64,000 bases of DNA. It comes from Datnioides undecimradiatus. Lineage: Eukaryota > Chordata > Actinopteri > Lobotiformes > Datnioididae. The number at the start of each line of letters is the position of its first letter. Positions within the stretch are counted from its first letter, which is position 1. The translations under genes and the position numbers were made by a program. Shown here in pieces: positions 13,001-25,424 of this stretch. The notes below the pieces were generated by a model that searched no databases, was not told the DNA's origin, and saw nothing but the letters and a program-made list of their open reading frames with translations. The stretch covers positions 14,820,016 through 14,884,015 of the forward strand of contig WARS01000011.1 of NCBI GenBank assembly GCA_008933995.1, written 5' to 3'.

Positions 13001-16000
13001 CGCTGATACCTTTTAACGGGTAACCTTTGTGAGGACTCTCAATTTGACCATAGAGACTTTACAGGTCTAACAATGCCTCATCATATGCATTCACTTAGTT
13101 ATATGGGCAAGGATACGTTCAGGGGTCAGCTTTGATTGACCCATGTTTCAGAGGACTGGGCGGAGGACTGAGAGAAATGAGAACAAACTCCATGTGCTGT
13201 GAGTTTCCTGTGATTGTTATTTGCTGTCTCCTCACGCTCTGTTTTTCTTTTTCGCTCTTTTGTCGCTGTAATTTAGTGACAGACGAGAACAGCGAGTCGG
13301 AAAGTGACACAGAGGAGAAATTAAAAGGTGAGAACACAAAGTAAATACCTAAATATAGTAGTTACAAATCAGATGCCTAGCAGTATGGGCATAAAATAGT
13401 TTGTTATCTGTGTAATTTCACCAGTTACAAATAAGCACAATAGGCGCATATATACAAAAGCTGATTTTGATCATAGTTTTCTTTCATTTCATTGTTCTAC
13501 TGTATAGCTAGCATCAGAAATATACACAGATAGAGCTGCTTATTGCTTTACAAGGTGGCCTGACAGTGACCTCCTGCGCATGCATATGTCTTCATACATG
13601 ACACGAATAAATTTGCATTGAATGTGTTTCTCTGTCTCTCAGCGCACAGCCAGCGGCTGGTGTCGGTCCAGTCCATGCTGAGGCAGACAGGGCGGTACCG
13701 GACCTTGGAGAGGGATCTGATGGAGTTGCAGGAGAGGAAACTCTTTGAGTATTTTATAGTTGTTGCACTCCACAAGACCAAAGCTGGAGTCCCATACCTA
13801 CCAGAAGTCACGCAGCAGTTCCCTCTCAAGGTGAAAGGGGACATAAATGTTACTAAAGAGCAAATTTCCTAGCCATATTATTTTAAAAAGATTAAAAAGC
13901 AATTTTTATTCCAATTGTTATTGAAATCTTTTGTCATATTAAATATATTCATTTTTACATTTTCCCTGTTTTTTCTTCCAGCTGGAGAGGAGCTTTAAGT
14001 TCATGCGGGAGGCCGAGGACCAGCTGAAGGTCATTCCTCAGTTCTGTTTCCCTGACGCCAAAGACTGGGCGCCTGTCGACAACTTCCCCAGGTCAGTCCA
14101 AGTGCGACTGCTGCCACAGCACTTAAGACATATTAAAAAAAAAAAGTGAAATGAAACAGGGACACAGGAATTTCCCAGCAGAGTGGTAATGGCTCAGCTG
14201 TTTTCCTTGCTAATAACCGCTTGTTCAAAAAGAAGCTGAAGGCCTAAAATAGAAATGACCCTGTGGCTTGTAAAGATGACTGTACTTTCTTTAACGATAA
14301 GGTGCTGGCAGTGACGTGATTACAGGGAGAAAAGGTAGATTTAGCACCTCACACCTGGTTTGTTATTACAAAATCATCCTTCTTTGCTGTTTAACATTGG
14401 CCGCATTACCCAATACCTCCCAGCTTTGCCTTTCCACGTCCGCATTGTTCGGAGAAGTGGTGATGTGTTCCGTGATGGAGATGGCTAATAATTACCTGGA
14501 GGAAAATGTTCATAGGCTTACCGTGAACTGGCTGACACTCTCACCTTTTAAGAAGGTCCTCACTCGTCAATGAATACCTGTCAGGTAGAGCTTAGGGGGT
14601 TTTGTGTGGATATTTGCAGAGTAAGCGTGTCCTGAGGGTCGTCCTTCTCAAGTACAAAGTCGTATCTGTTTACCAGACCACAAAGTCTAGTCCAGCATGG
14701 AGTTTTGTTTCCACAACAGTCATTTCTTCTGGTTTTAACAGCTTTAAATATTCCCCAGCATGTCTGATTAACCTTTTTTTCTTCTTTTTATAATCCCTAG
14801 TGAGACATTCTCATTTGTCTTGACTGGTGAGGATGGAAGCAGGCGGTTTGGCTACTGTCGGCGATTGCTGGTACGCACTCAAAATGCTGCTGCTCCTTGT
14901 CACAAGCCTTAATACAGTTTATTATTAGACACTTCACATCTAATGTCTTTGTCTCCTTTGTCCCTTTCTTCTGTTACATGCGAGCTCTCAATAATTATCT
15001 CCTACATATTTCTTGAATTTGGTTGAAGAAATAATTCAGATTTTTATTTTTTTTATTTTTGCCTGATTGTACCTTCAAAGTCTATGTGAAACAAAGGCTT
15101 TGCTCTGCTCCGCTGGTCTAATCCTGTGGTGCTACTTGGGTGAGGAGTCTTGTGACACTCCAGTGTTTTGAAGCTGTCTTTTTCTTGCTGGCTGTTCACA
15201 GCCCAGTGGTAAAGGCCGAAGGCTCCCTGAGGTCTACTGCATCGTCAGCCGCCTGGGCTGCTTCGACCTCTTCTCCAAGGTAGATATGGTGAACGCAAAT
15301 GCACGAAGCTTATTTAAATACATGTGTAGAATAAAAATAAACTACATAGCGCAGAACTGCGCGTGTTACATAAACATATACATACAACCCCACCCCCCTC
15401 TAAAAGAGCCCAAAGCAGTACCACCCTTGGTGCCCACAGAGCCCCACCCACCCTTCGTCCGGTCTACTTTCCCACAGAGCCATATAGTCCTGGCTCCAGC
15501 ACTGAGACACATGTGAGCTGCAGCTGATGTGGTTACTGCAGTGGAAAAGGTTCTCTTTATTGAGCTTTTGATTTATGTGTGTGTTGACCTGTGCACTTGG
15601 ATATTAGATACCGCTAAAACGAGGTTTGTAAAGATACAGACGTGGACGTAGAAGGGTAAATATGGTATATCTGCAGTCATATATGAATATGTGTCATCTG
15701 TACTAGATCAGCTACACAACAGTTTAATGCTATACAGATGTGTCGATTTGAGCGTAGAGGAGTACACGTGATGGATTCCTCCTGTTAGCCATTTGTTATA
15801 TTGACTTGTGACAATGTTTGGCTGTCTCCACTGCATCACAGCGAGATTACAGACGTTTGTGGTGATAACGGCCAGTGCTGTTGACAAAATCTAAGTCTCT
15901 TGAACTCTCAGCGCAGATTCTCGGTCACCTTGAGCCTCAGTTCGTTTACGATGAAGCTTGAATCCAGCTTCAGTTTACAGAGAGATGAGATTGGAAGACT

Positions 16001-19000
16001 GGAATTCCATAATACCACCAATAAACAAGTAACATTGATATTGACATGTCTACTTATATATTGCATACAAATCTGTAGTAAAATGCAATCGTTTACTGAA
16101 GAATATCTAATTTTATATTAGGATGTTGAAGTAAGTAAACAGTTCTGTAACATACAGAACTGTTTGGGGATCAAAACAGAAATGACAAATGACTGTTTTC
16201 AGCACATGTTGTAATTTAAATATCTCACTGTTTAAGCTGTTGGCCTTACACATCCAGAGATAAAAATGGGATAGCTGGCACAATAGCTTAATAAAGTCAT
16301 ATCCAGTATATATCACTGCATGTCCCAACACTTTTTTCAACACAAAAGTTCAAATCTACTAAAAAGAAAAGTTGACTGTATATCAAATGCATCTACAGTA
16401 TGCTCATATAAATATTTGTGATGGCCCGTATTCAAATCAGCCTGAGTCTCCTTATCTGTGTTTTCCAGATCCTGGATGAAGTGGAAAAGAGGCGGGCCAT
16501 CTCCCCTGCTCTGGTGCAGCCTTTTATGAGAGGCATAATGGAAGCTCCCTTCCCTGCCCCAGGGAGGACCATCACAGTCAAAAACTTCCTGCCCGGCTCC
16601 GGAACGGAGGTGAGCTGATGGTGGTGTCGCTGTGGAAAATGGCATTTGAACCAGTAGCTCCAGAGGTTCACCCCATTCTCAAAGGCAAACTCCACCTGCT
16701 TTTGCCATATAAATGTTTTTACATGCAGTACGTACATTTCTATCTGATATCTTTCCTACAGGTGATAGAGCTGTGTAGGCCGTCAGATTCTCGTCTGGAA
16801 CATGTGGACTTTGAATGTCTCTTCTCCTCCTTGAGTCTACGCCTCCTTCTCCGAGTGTTCGCCTCTCTGCTTCTGGAGCGCAGGGTCATCTTCACTGCAG
16901 ACAAACTCAGGTTGGCTCCAGCAACATATTGTTAGAGAGCACTGCGGTTAGTTTGCTTTCCAGAACTAGAGGCCACATGTTCAGTCCTTGGAACGAGCAT
17001 CGGCCATGTGACGGGTAGAGTTATTGCGGTATTTTAATTAATCCGTTTGATTAATCTACAGCAACAGATTATTGAAGCAAGGGTTATGATGCTGAGTAGA
17101 GCACGAGTAAAGGATCTGACAGAGAGACAAACAGTCTTAGGAAAAGAAGATCCTGACCGAGTGTGAGAGGAAGGAATGCTGTTGTGTTATACAGTCGCCT
17201 GGGGAACAATCACTTCTCCTCTGGAAAACTGTCATGGATGCCAGATAGACAGAGTTAGGCTTGAGAGCATGACTCCAAAGCTAACACGTGTGCACAATGA
17301 CGTCATCACGCCCACATACTCCACTTAAAACCTTTAACTGTTGTGCTACACCTGGCTCAACATCTGGGTTTAGCAGAATCAGTGACTGCGTCCTGATTTT
17401 TAAAAAGACACTAAACACTCAGCTGGTGGTTCAGGCAAAACGCTGACATGCATATTCAAAACAAAATGTAGTTCTCCTAGTTAGACTAATTCGTTTTTTC
17501 TGTATATCTTCCCATTTTGCCAATGTACTGTTAATTAAAAAGCAAGTGTAAGAAGGATTTCTCACCAAAGCTCATGAGCAGATCATGAGATCTTGCACAC
17601 TCTGTACTGCGGAGTGGAAACTTGGCCCGCGTCAATCAATTCTTTAATGAATTAACTGTGAGCAGATGCACACCCGGGAGAGATTAAGTTAACAGCGTGG
17701 GGTGAGTGTGTTTGCTGCCGCTGTGTAATTTTTATATGTGTTACATCACTCTCCCCTAAGAGATGCTTTTTAACATTCCTCACTGGGTAATGGCGGGTTT
17801 GTTGGAGCAAAAGAAATGAACTTTTAACATTATGTTCCAAATTTTTAAAATGCGGAGGAGAGATTCATTTCTCGTGGGGTTGATTAGCACCATCTTGTGG
17901 TTAAAACTAGACTTGCATTTATTTATTTTTTTTTAATGTTTTTTAAGCCCGCTTTAAAAGACACGCTTTGCTTTTCTGAAGGTTTTTATGGTATACTTCA
18001 CTTCATTTACTAAAACTGTGTACCTGTGAACTGTGTACAGATTTTGTTATGCTTTGTAACAGTGCATGACTATGACATCAGAAGCAGCAGCTGATGAAAC
18101 AGTCCCACCACGAGGTTCCTTAGTAACTGCTTGGAAGCTTTTGTTTGATTTCCTGTTATGAAATTCTGGATATTTCAATTAAATCTAGTATTAGAAACCT
18201 TGGAAAAAACACTCTTTCAACATCAAGAAAGAACCTTCAATAAATGCATTTAAAGGCTCCATAATAGTTACTAAATGGCCCTTGTGAGACTCTTTTAATC
18301 TGATAATCAATCTGATAATCATGTCTACTATTACAGTATCAGCTAAAGGAGGATGTTTCCTTGAAGTGTATCCTCTTGGAAGACATGTCATACTGCATCA
18401 TCTAATGTTGAAATAGTTTCTTTCTTTCTCACTTTCCACAGCACATTGTCTCAGTGTTGTCACGCAGTAGTGGCTCTACTTTACCCTTTCACCTGGCAGC
18501 ACACGTACATCCCTGTGCTCCCACCCTCCATGTTGGATATTGTCTGCACCCCTACCCCCTTTATAGTCGGCCTTCTCTCCAGCTCCCTGCCTCGACTCAA
18601 AGAGCTGCCCATAGAAGAGGTAAGATGAGTTTTTGACGTAATGACTGTGGTGCCATGGCTCTGGGACTTTCTTCTTCCACAGAACAAGGAAATGGCATCA
18701 CACTCTATCTGCTCCTTCCACAGGTCCTGGTGGTCGACCTCGGCAACAGCCGCTTCCTACGACAGGTAGGAGCCATAAAAATATAAGGAAAACAGATTTA
18801 GTCTCCTTTTAACTTCATTACGCATGAAGTGATTTTGCCAGATGTTATGTGAATACAGTATGGTGATTCACTGCTGTGTGTGTTGACTGTATTTACATCT
18901 GTGTCCACAGCTGGATGATGAGGACTCCATTCTTCCCCACAAGCTGCAGGCGGCTCTTGAGCATGTGCTGGACAAGAGGAGGGAGCTGGCCTGTGAGAAA

Positions 19001-20660
19001 GGAGATCTGCCTAGTGGTGAGTCAGCACACTTATTACAGTATTTCTCATGAGATTTTCTGTATTTACAAAATCTATTTGTGGTATTTAGGATTAAATGTC
19101 ACTGAATTTTTAAAAAATGAAAGTGCCTTAAAGACCTGGTCTGGGTGGCATTCAAGTACACTTGCAATTCTATGGTGTTAGTGTTAATTTATCTCCTTTG
19201 CGAGTTACATTCAGTAGTAAGACATTCGGGAGATTTAGACAATTAAAATGCATTATATGGGTGCTTGATCATGAAAGCGCTCCTCCATGGGAACTTGACT
19301 ATGACTGGTTTGCTACATTCAGTGACAGTGTCTAATGTAGTGCATATTTTTTATAGGGACTAAAATGACACTCGAGAGTGAGATTTTGATGCTATGTGAT
19401 GTCAAAAATGTCAAAACCCCTAACCTTTGTATTAGCACTATGCAATGCTACATTCTGTCATTGCTTGCTGGTGCCACAGGCCTGAAGGTCTTAGTCCATG
19501 AACTTCAGAGCATCACTGCTTTTGTGCAGCCATTACGAGGCAACCTTTAACCTTTAACATATCTAATGTTGAAGTGACAGTTTTAAAACATAAATGGGAA
19601 AACTATCCAAGAACAACATCAAAATGCAAAACAATGTCAGCTTAGTTAGTTTAGTATTATGGCTTTCAGTCCAAATAAAATTGATGCAATGTGATGGGGA
19701 GTATCTGGAATTTCCAGCTGCATCAGGAGTTTATTTTTCTGCGCTGATTTATTGGTATTGATCAATCTTTTTTGCAGATACTGGACACATTATTTATTCT
19801 GTTTTATAGGGGAGTATGTTCCCAGTGATTTAATATGTTCTATTTTATCCCGCTTCACAACTCCTTTTAGACTCCAGCTCCCTCAGCACTGTGGTGTCAG
19901 AGGCCTTTGTGCGCTTCTTTGTGGAGATGGTGGGCCACTACTCTCTCTTCATGGGTGGAGCAGAGCGGGAGGATGAGTCTGTCTCCTCCCCCACCTTGCC
20001 AAGCCCCTCGTCCTCCTCCTCGTCCTTTCAGCGTGAGGCTTTTCGCAAAGCGGTCACTTCTAAGAGCTTGAGAAGGTTCTTGGAGGTGTTCATGGAGACC
20101 CAGATGTTCACTGGCTTCATCCAGGAGAGGGATTTGCGGAGGCAGGGTCTAAGAGGTACTGGGATTTTATCACCCATGACAATTTAAAGCTAAAGTGCTT
20201 TCTCTTAGTTGCTGTTGCCTATTCTGTAGTTATTATTGGTTATATATTGTATATATATTTTGTTTTCCATACAAATCTCCTCTACTTTTTGTAATCCAAG
20301 GGTTTTCATGGACCTGTTAAAGACAGTCGACTCAAAGTATTGGACTTGTTCTTTTATTTCCAGGTCTATTTGAGGTGAGAGCACAAGAGTATCTGGACTC
20401 GCTGCCTGGGAGTGAGCAACGAGGGGTTAACAAGTTCCTCAAGGGTCTAGGTGAGATCTACTGTAAAGCTTCACTCAATCAATGGATCAGTCTTTTAATA
20501 GACTATAAAAACTGCTAGTATAACCAGTGACATTTATGTCAGAGGTTTGGCTATTAGCATAATTCTAAATATTAAGCTTCATTTTAATGCTCCTTTTAAA
20601 TTAAAATCAGATCTGCTTCTTTTCTCAGGAAACAAGATGAAATTCCTCTCCAAGAAATGA
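3963..20660 (+). CDS. dennd2a: DENN domain-containing protein 2A, 19 coding exons
   Basis: The DENND2 family consists of guanine nucleotide exchange factors, and DENND2A is known to act on RAB9 in endosome-to-Golgi transport. Coding exons read from splice sites: 3963-4045, 7224-8273, 10311-10438, 11894-12006, 12126-12323, 12598-12691, 13277-13327, 13643-13830, 13982-14091, 14801-14870, 15202-15279, 16469-16609, 16762-16910, 18442-18619, 18724-18765, 18911-19016, 19871-20155, 20364-20450, 20629-20660. All are GT-AG, all phases agree, and they total 3183 nt (1060 residues plus stop); human DENND2A is about 1009. The N-terminal 570 residues are low-complexity but keep the DENND2A motifs RDKISQWEGKKE, KSYEFEDLLQSS, TRTLSEENVYEDI and KENPYEDIEL. 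The uDENN, cDENN and dDENN modules follow from about residue 605 to 1010, with LTGEDGSRRFGYCRRLLPSG and FASLLLERRVIF conserved. The C terminus is GNKMKFLSKK. The match is closer to DENND2A than to DENND2B. The first coding exon is the least certain part. Confidence 0.93.
4046..7223 (+). other. First coding intron of dennd2a
   Basis: This 3.2-kb intron starts with GTAGGT and ends with TTTTCTAG. It holds a TG microsatellite at 6297-6313 and a short tRNA-SINE-like fragment near 6660. No convincing exon or RNA gene was seen inside it. Confidence 0.6.
6659..6712 (+). repeat. Truncated tRNA-derived SINE-like head
   Basis: The segment around TGGCTCAGTGGTTAG matches a Pol III A-box (TGGCNNAGTGG) and resembles the head of a tRNA-derived repeat common in fishes. 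The B-box expected about 40 bases downstream (GGTTCGANTCC) is absent, so this is a degenerate fragment and not a functional tRNA gene. Confidence 0.4.
8274..10310 (+). other. Intron of dennd2a between the large second coding exon and the YEDI-motif exon
   Basis: The intron has canonical ends (GTGAGA and TCCACCAG) and is about 2.0 kb long. Apart from an interspersed-repeat copy near 8.8 kb I see no structured feature. Short open frames at 9115-9399 and 9549-9783 show no family resemblance. Confidence 0.6.
8770..8872 (+). repeat. Diverged interspersed repeat, common percomorph family
   Basis: The segment contains GCCAAATTTCATAGAAGTTCA followed by GTCTGGACCAAAGCAGTGGA. I recognise this as a diverged copy of a very abundant percomorph repeat whose consensus reads roughly 'caaatttcatgg...' then 'gtctggaccaaagtggtgga'. 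I do not know its classification. No coding capacity is present. Confidence 0.55.
10439..11893 (+). other. Intron of dennd2a
   Basis: About 1.45 kb between the exons ending at 10438 and starting at 11894. It contains a CTCF-like match, GCAGCAGGGGGCA at 10910-10922. The open frame at 11327-11692 has no recognisable family and lies wholly inside the intron. Confidence 0.55.
16911..18441 (+). other. Intron of dennd2a inside the cDENN region
   Basis: The 1.5-kb intron interrupts a serine codon between DKL and TLSQCC, a conserved DENND2 stretch. It carries a reverse-oriented CTCF-like core at 17887-17900 (CCACAAGATGGTGC on the minus strand). Nothing else was recognised. Confidence 0.55.
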
Positions 20661-21590
20661 TGTTTGGAGTCAGGAGGTCATCTGTGAGAGCAGGAAAACG
20701 CAAGATGAGGTGTGCAGTGACGAGGCAGTGACATGCTCCCTGGACGTGGTGAACGTAGAGCTGGAGATGTGTCTTTGGGTCAGAAAGGAAAGGAAAAACC
20801 TGGTCTGGACTCACAGATTGTGGACTTGAGAGAAAGTTAGGGTTTAGCCCCCGGCTTCATTAACCAGCCATTCCATTAGTGCTGTGAAGAGTTTACTCAG
20901 CCTGGATCAAAACTCCCCTCCAACACCATAAAGCAGTGTCCGGCAGTGTCTCGGTGGACTTGTCCCCAGGTTTTGATGTTTTGCAGATTACAGTCAATCC
21001 CTGTAGTGTGTTACTGTACAGCACAGCACAGTGTAAATGTCTTAAGGAACAGTGTTCTCCCTTTTTCACTGACTTCACCTATAAACCTGTAAACGAGTAT
21101 CACTGAAGGCCTTATTTTGTACAGTACTTTCCTATACATTCCACATATTTTCTATAGAAGCTTTTATGAATCCAATAGTACAACTTCTTCACCAACAGGA
21201 GGCTTTTAAGTTAATTTATATTCTTTTTAGACCAACTTAATCTCTTTTTTTATTTTCTTAAATGAGTGCAAAGAAATCTCCTGTAGTTTGCAATAGGCTT
21301 TATTTAACAGAGTCTAGTCCAGACTGTTTGTAGACCACTTTGGGTTGCTGGGTAAATGTACCACTGTTATAAGTAAAATGAACTTTTATCAGAAAAGGAA
21401 TGAGCACCAAATGGAAATCAATGTGAATACATCTCTCTCTTGGGTTTGAGTTTGAATAGGCGGGATGCTGAACGAAGATGTAGGCCAATCAGTATCAATG
21501 TGTCTCACAAAAGCAACTAGGTTTGCCCTAAACTTGATTGTGAGTACAACGAAACCTTATAAATAAAGTGATTTGAATTTTTGAATTAGA
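20661..21590 (+). other. dennd2a: 3' untranslated region of dennd2a
   Basis: This follows the TGA at 20658-20660. A canonical AATAAA poly(A) signal sits at 21562-21567, and a T/GT-rich stretch at about 21648-21672 could act as the downstream element, placing cleavage near 21585. The boundary is inferred from these signals, not from transcript data. Confidence 0.6.
21562..21567 (+). terminator. dennd2a: Poly(A) signal of dennd2a
   Basis: Canonical AATAAA about 0.9 kb after the stop codon. It is the first clear plus-strand signal after the coding region. Confidence 0.6.
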
Positions 21591-23500
21591 CAAATGACTC
21601 GTTATTTTCCTGTTAGATGATTTAAAGTGACTAACTTGCTATTCTGCAGTTTGTTTTGTTTGTTTTTTCTTTAGCTACTCACTGCCACCATGATCTACTG
21701 GTCACACCAGACCAAGTAAGGCTGCAGCAACAAAACCTCTGACTGGACTGAAATGAACAAAGGTCCACTTGGTTGCTTATAAATCCAAGTTTTCAGTGGA
21801 AGGAGGTGTTATTTCTTTTGTATTTTACAAAAGTTCCAGTCTTACTTTAATGATTCACTTGGATTTAAAGCATCATGACGCATTTAGCTAACACACCGTA
21901 TGGTTGAGAGAAAGCTTTGGTTATAGAAACTAGTACCACACATTGTTTGCAACAATTTACATATCCATAAACTCAGCAGAGGCCAAAATTTAATAGCATC
22001 TCGTCCCAGGGCTGAGTCAAGCTCAAAAATACTGGATCCTGCACTTCCCATAATGCATCTCAACAACAGTGGTGTCTTGTCAGGCCTTTAAAGAGGGTAG
22101 TCTTCAAGCTAAAGATAAGTAAATAATTGTTCTTTCTGAAGGGGCCCCTCTGTTCCCTTGGCAAGGCACTAGACTCCCACTCGGCCTCCAGGGGGCGCTG
22201 TCACTCATTTTGGGACAAGTTTACTGACTGAGAAAATAAGAATACTGTACAGCTACAGTGCTTAACTTGCAAATTAATTCCAAAACCCCCTTTAATATGA
22301 AACACCCAAATCATCAGTGCTGCAGACATTTTTCTTGCAATGTAGAACGTGCGCACTCAGATACAGATCACCTGTGTGTAGTGAAGGGGTTCTAACTGAT
22401 TGTAGTTCAAATACACCTGTGGCTGAGAGGTCCCACTTTGGGGACTAGGAAAACTTATGGGTGAAAAACACAGGTTGTTAATATGAGAGCATTCAGCGCT
22501 TATATTGGTTATTAAGAAGTAAAACGGTTTTCCTGACCTCTGCAGCCAGGAACCATTTATCTTTGAACTGTGGTGTTCCTGAACTGAGCTGCACCTCCAG
22601 CTTTGCAACAACCTGTGAGTAAAAAAACCAACTGTTATTGGGATACATGTATTTATAGCTGTTTGTTTATTGAAACAAAGATGATTCACTTATAATCAGT
22701 ACAAGTCTCTGTGAACAAGCACGTTGTCGTACTCACAGTAACCACTAGAGGACTCTATTACCCAGTTCATGTTACCCTGCATGTGTTGCCTCCAGGAGTC
22801 CAAAGTTCAGGATCCCATCTCAGACAATTAGGCCTCCAGGCTTTTAATGACTTGCACAACATGCTCAAGTCCAACAACGTAACTGCCTTAGTCTGCTTAT
22901 GTGAGAGTATAGGATGAGTGAAAACCATGAATGGAAAGACAGACTGCTGCAGGTGTCATTCCTTTTCCAAAAAAAAAATAAAATCTGTTTTCACTTCACT
23001 TTAATTTAGTTTAAAAAGGAAACACATCATTTTCTTAAGTGCTAAAACATCTGACCACAAGCAGCAAGGATGAACCTTAAAAACGGTTTTAAAAAGTCAT
23101 TTAAGCGCATCATGTTTAATATCATGTTTTGTCAAGGATAAACAAATTATTCTGACCTGGATCTGGAAGAAAAAGACTGTAAATGTGTTACAGTCTGCTT
23201 TAACTCCAGCTTGAAGTATTATCTGCTGGGGAACAGCAGCTCATATACGAACTCCACTTATATTTCTTTTTAAACAAGCCAAAACAAAAAGAGCCTATCT
23301 TCTAACTCATTCACTTTCACCACCAAATAAAGTTCACATCTGGGACAGACAGTTGTTCATTTTAAGACCAGGGTGAGCTTGAATGGGTTTTATTTACACA
23401 GGGAGGGAAAAAAACGTGATTATTAATCTGTTTCTAGAGTAAAATGTTAATAAGTGTTTAAAAAAAACACCTTGTTGTCACGTGCTAACAGTTTCCTCAG
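21591..23500. other. Intergenic spacer between dennd2a and tead4
   Basis: No gene was recognised in these 1.9 kb. The longest open frame (22357-22689, minus) has no family resemblance. The notable element is the near-consensus CTCF site at 22182-22200. A weaker partial match, CCACTAGAGGAC, lies at 22742-22753. Confidence 0.55.
22182..22200 (+). promoter_or_regulatory. Strong CTCF-binding-site match, forward orientation
   Basis: CGGCCTCCAGGGGGCGCTG differs from the vertebrate CTCF consensus TGGCCACCAGGGGGCGCTA at only three of 19 positions, and the AGGGGGCGC core is intact. It lies between the dennd2a 3' end and the tead4 promoter region, a natural place for an insulator. Binding is inferred. 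Confidence 0.7.
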
Positions 23501-23519
23501 ACTGCTCCAGTGTTTTTTT

Positions 23520-23730
23520 ATTCTTGGTGATATTTCCTTTGGACCCCCCCGTCCCTCCCTCTCTGACCACCCTTTCCTTTGCTTTCCTTTCCTTTTTGGA
23601 GCAATCCTCCTCCTCCTCCACCTCCTCTCCACCCCTTAGTCATTACGTGTTGACCGGTCAGACCTGCCTCCCCTCCCCTCTCCTCTCCTCCCCTCCCCTC
23701 ACCTCCCCTCCTTCTCTCCCTTGGTCTTTT
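23520..23730. repeat. Polypyrimidine (C/T) tract upstream of the tead4 first exon
   Basis: The plus strand is almost purely pyrimidine in two blocks, about 23530-23640 and 23668-23730, with repeated CTCCCCTCCCCTCT units. Such homopurine-homopyrimidine mirror tracts are common in promoters and can form triplex DNA or open chromatin. It lies 200-400 bp before the probable tead4 first exon end. Confidence 0.6.
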
Positions 23731-23739
23731 TCTCTGGCT

Positions 23740-23946
23740 TTTTCCAGGCTTCATGTCATACCACGGCTAATTCCTGAAATTCCTGCCCTCCTCTCGCTTC
23801 AAACAAACGGCTTCAGGAAGGAGACGAGGCAGCAGAAAACAAAGAAAAAAAAAAAGAAAAACCTCACTGAGTCACTTCTAATTTTTTTTTAAATATAATA
23901 TTGCTCCACCTGCCTGCCTGACACACCGCTACCAGAGCCTCACCAG
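23740..23946 (+). other. tead4: Probable non-coding first exon and promoter region of tead4
   Basis: A strong donor (CACCAG then GTAAGC at 23947) ends a stretch with no useful open frame, followed by several hundred bases that are richer in CpG than the surroundings (24.0-24.4 kb). Position, strand and the need for a 5' exon before the good acceptor at 32440 make it a plausible tead4 5' untranslated exon. The transcription start is unknown, and the left boundary given here is arbitrary. Confidence 0.4.
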
Positions 23947-24659
23947 GTAAGCTCTCAAGTGTTTTATCATTTTTCAAAAAGTGTCCCTCTCACGTTCAGA
24001 TGTTAAGTGCGTCTTCTGCCGGAGTGTGAACTTTCAGTTTGTTGGACGCTGTGGATGTGAAGTCTGCATTTCGCTGCGCTTTCCTCTCTGAATCACATTC
24101 ACTCACTGTCGGAGACGACATTCCTCAAATATCTCACATTTCTTCGCTCAAATTCCAGCATTTTTCCCTTTAATTCCAGCGCTGGGGTGTGTGTGTGTGT
24201 GTGTGTGTGCGGTTTGACTTCCTGTGCTTCAGCCGGAACTTTTTCTTTTTTTTTTGTTTTGTTTTGTTTTGTTTTTTCTTTGAGGGAATAACGTCACAGT
24301 CGCGCAGTCAAACATTAGCGCCTGTCTGGGTAAAGTTTTACACCGGGAAACCGAGATAATTCAAACTGTGTACTTATTAACCCGCGCGTTTGATTCAGAG
24401 GTGTGTGTGTGTGTGTGTGTGTTTTCCCCCCCTCTTCTATCAACAAGTGTGAGAAGACTGGAAGTGGTTTGACACCGCAGTGCCGTGGCTGTTACTGCTG
24501 CCTTTGTGTTTCTCAGCCTGTGACGTGATTTAATTGTCTTTTTATATAAAGTACACATCTGTATTGTCGGTGGCTATCATCACTACTCAGATAAAGTCAC
24601 TCTGTTTCAGGTAAATCTCCAGCTTTTAAACGTGTACTCTAATCAAAGTGTGCTGTATA

Positions 24660-25074
24660 CAGAGCTGGAAGGATTACTCAGACCCTTTACTCAAGTATAA
24701 GTAGGATTACTAGAATGTAAAAATACTCTGTTACAAGTAATACAAGTAGGTTAGGCATCAAAAGTGAAATACTATCTGCAAAATTTACTTTAAAGTATAC
24801 AAGTATTCACTACGTAGTCTCAGTCAGTTATATTATATTAGGCTACTATTTTATTATTATGGTTGATGCTGTTTGTGGCTGTTTAGGTATAACAGATTTT
24901 TCTAATTTTTAAAGTGACTGTCAGATGAGTAAAGCCAAGTGGGTCTGAACTAAAGCAGACTGGAAGCATAAAGAAGCAACGCATAGAGGAGCAAAGAAAT
25001 GAAAATACTCAGGTAGTGAAATGCACCTTGGCGCAGTATTTGCGTAAATGTACTTTGTTACTTTACAACACTAA
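24660..25074 (+). repeat. Interspersed repeat of a common fish family, forward copy
   Basis: The copy starts with GGAAGGATTACTCAGACCCT and contains AAAAATACTCTGTTACAAGT. It ends with TAAATGTACTTTGTTACTTT. This is the layout of a very common teleost repeat rich in 'aagtaaaagtac' motifs. It is non-coding and probably non-autonomous; its class is not known to me. Confidence 0.65.
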
Positions 25075-25424
25075 TGTTCTTCTTCAGAATGGTCCCGTCC
25101 TAAACATAACATTATTATAGCGTTCATATTTCATTTGTTGGTTTTCAGTTTCATACATGTAAAATGATCGTATCACTTGTTTTCTAAATGTTAATCTGCA
25201 CAGTAACTGTAACTGACAGATTAAAGCCGAGGGGCATAAGAGTAAACACAGTGTTGCTGCAGCAAAACAAAGACATACGTTTTTACCACGCTGCATTTAT
25301 TTGGCAGACATAATTACAAGTTACTTTCGCAGATTTAGACTTTACATAAGAATCATATAATCAGCTTTTATAATATGATGCATTTAAACTGCTGAACAGT
25401 ATAAAGACTACTTAGAATGAGTTC

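Noticed and set aside
3963-20660. Assignment of the DENN gene to DENND2B (ST5)
   Set aside because: The motifs KSYEFEDLLQSS, VDWYAQ and NGIFEARRGKKRMKR, and the spacing of the YEDI repeats, fit DENND2A better than DENND2B.
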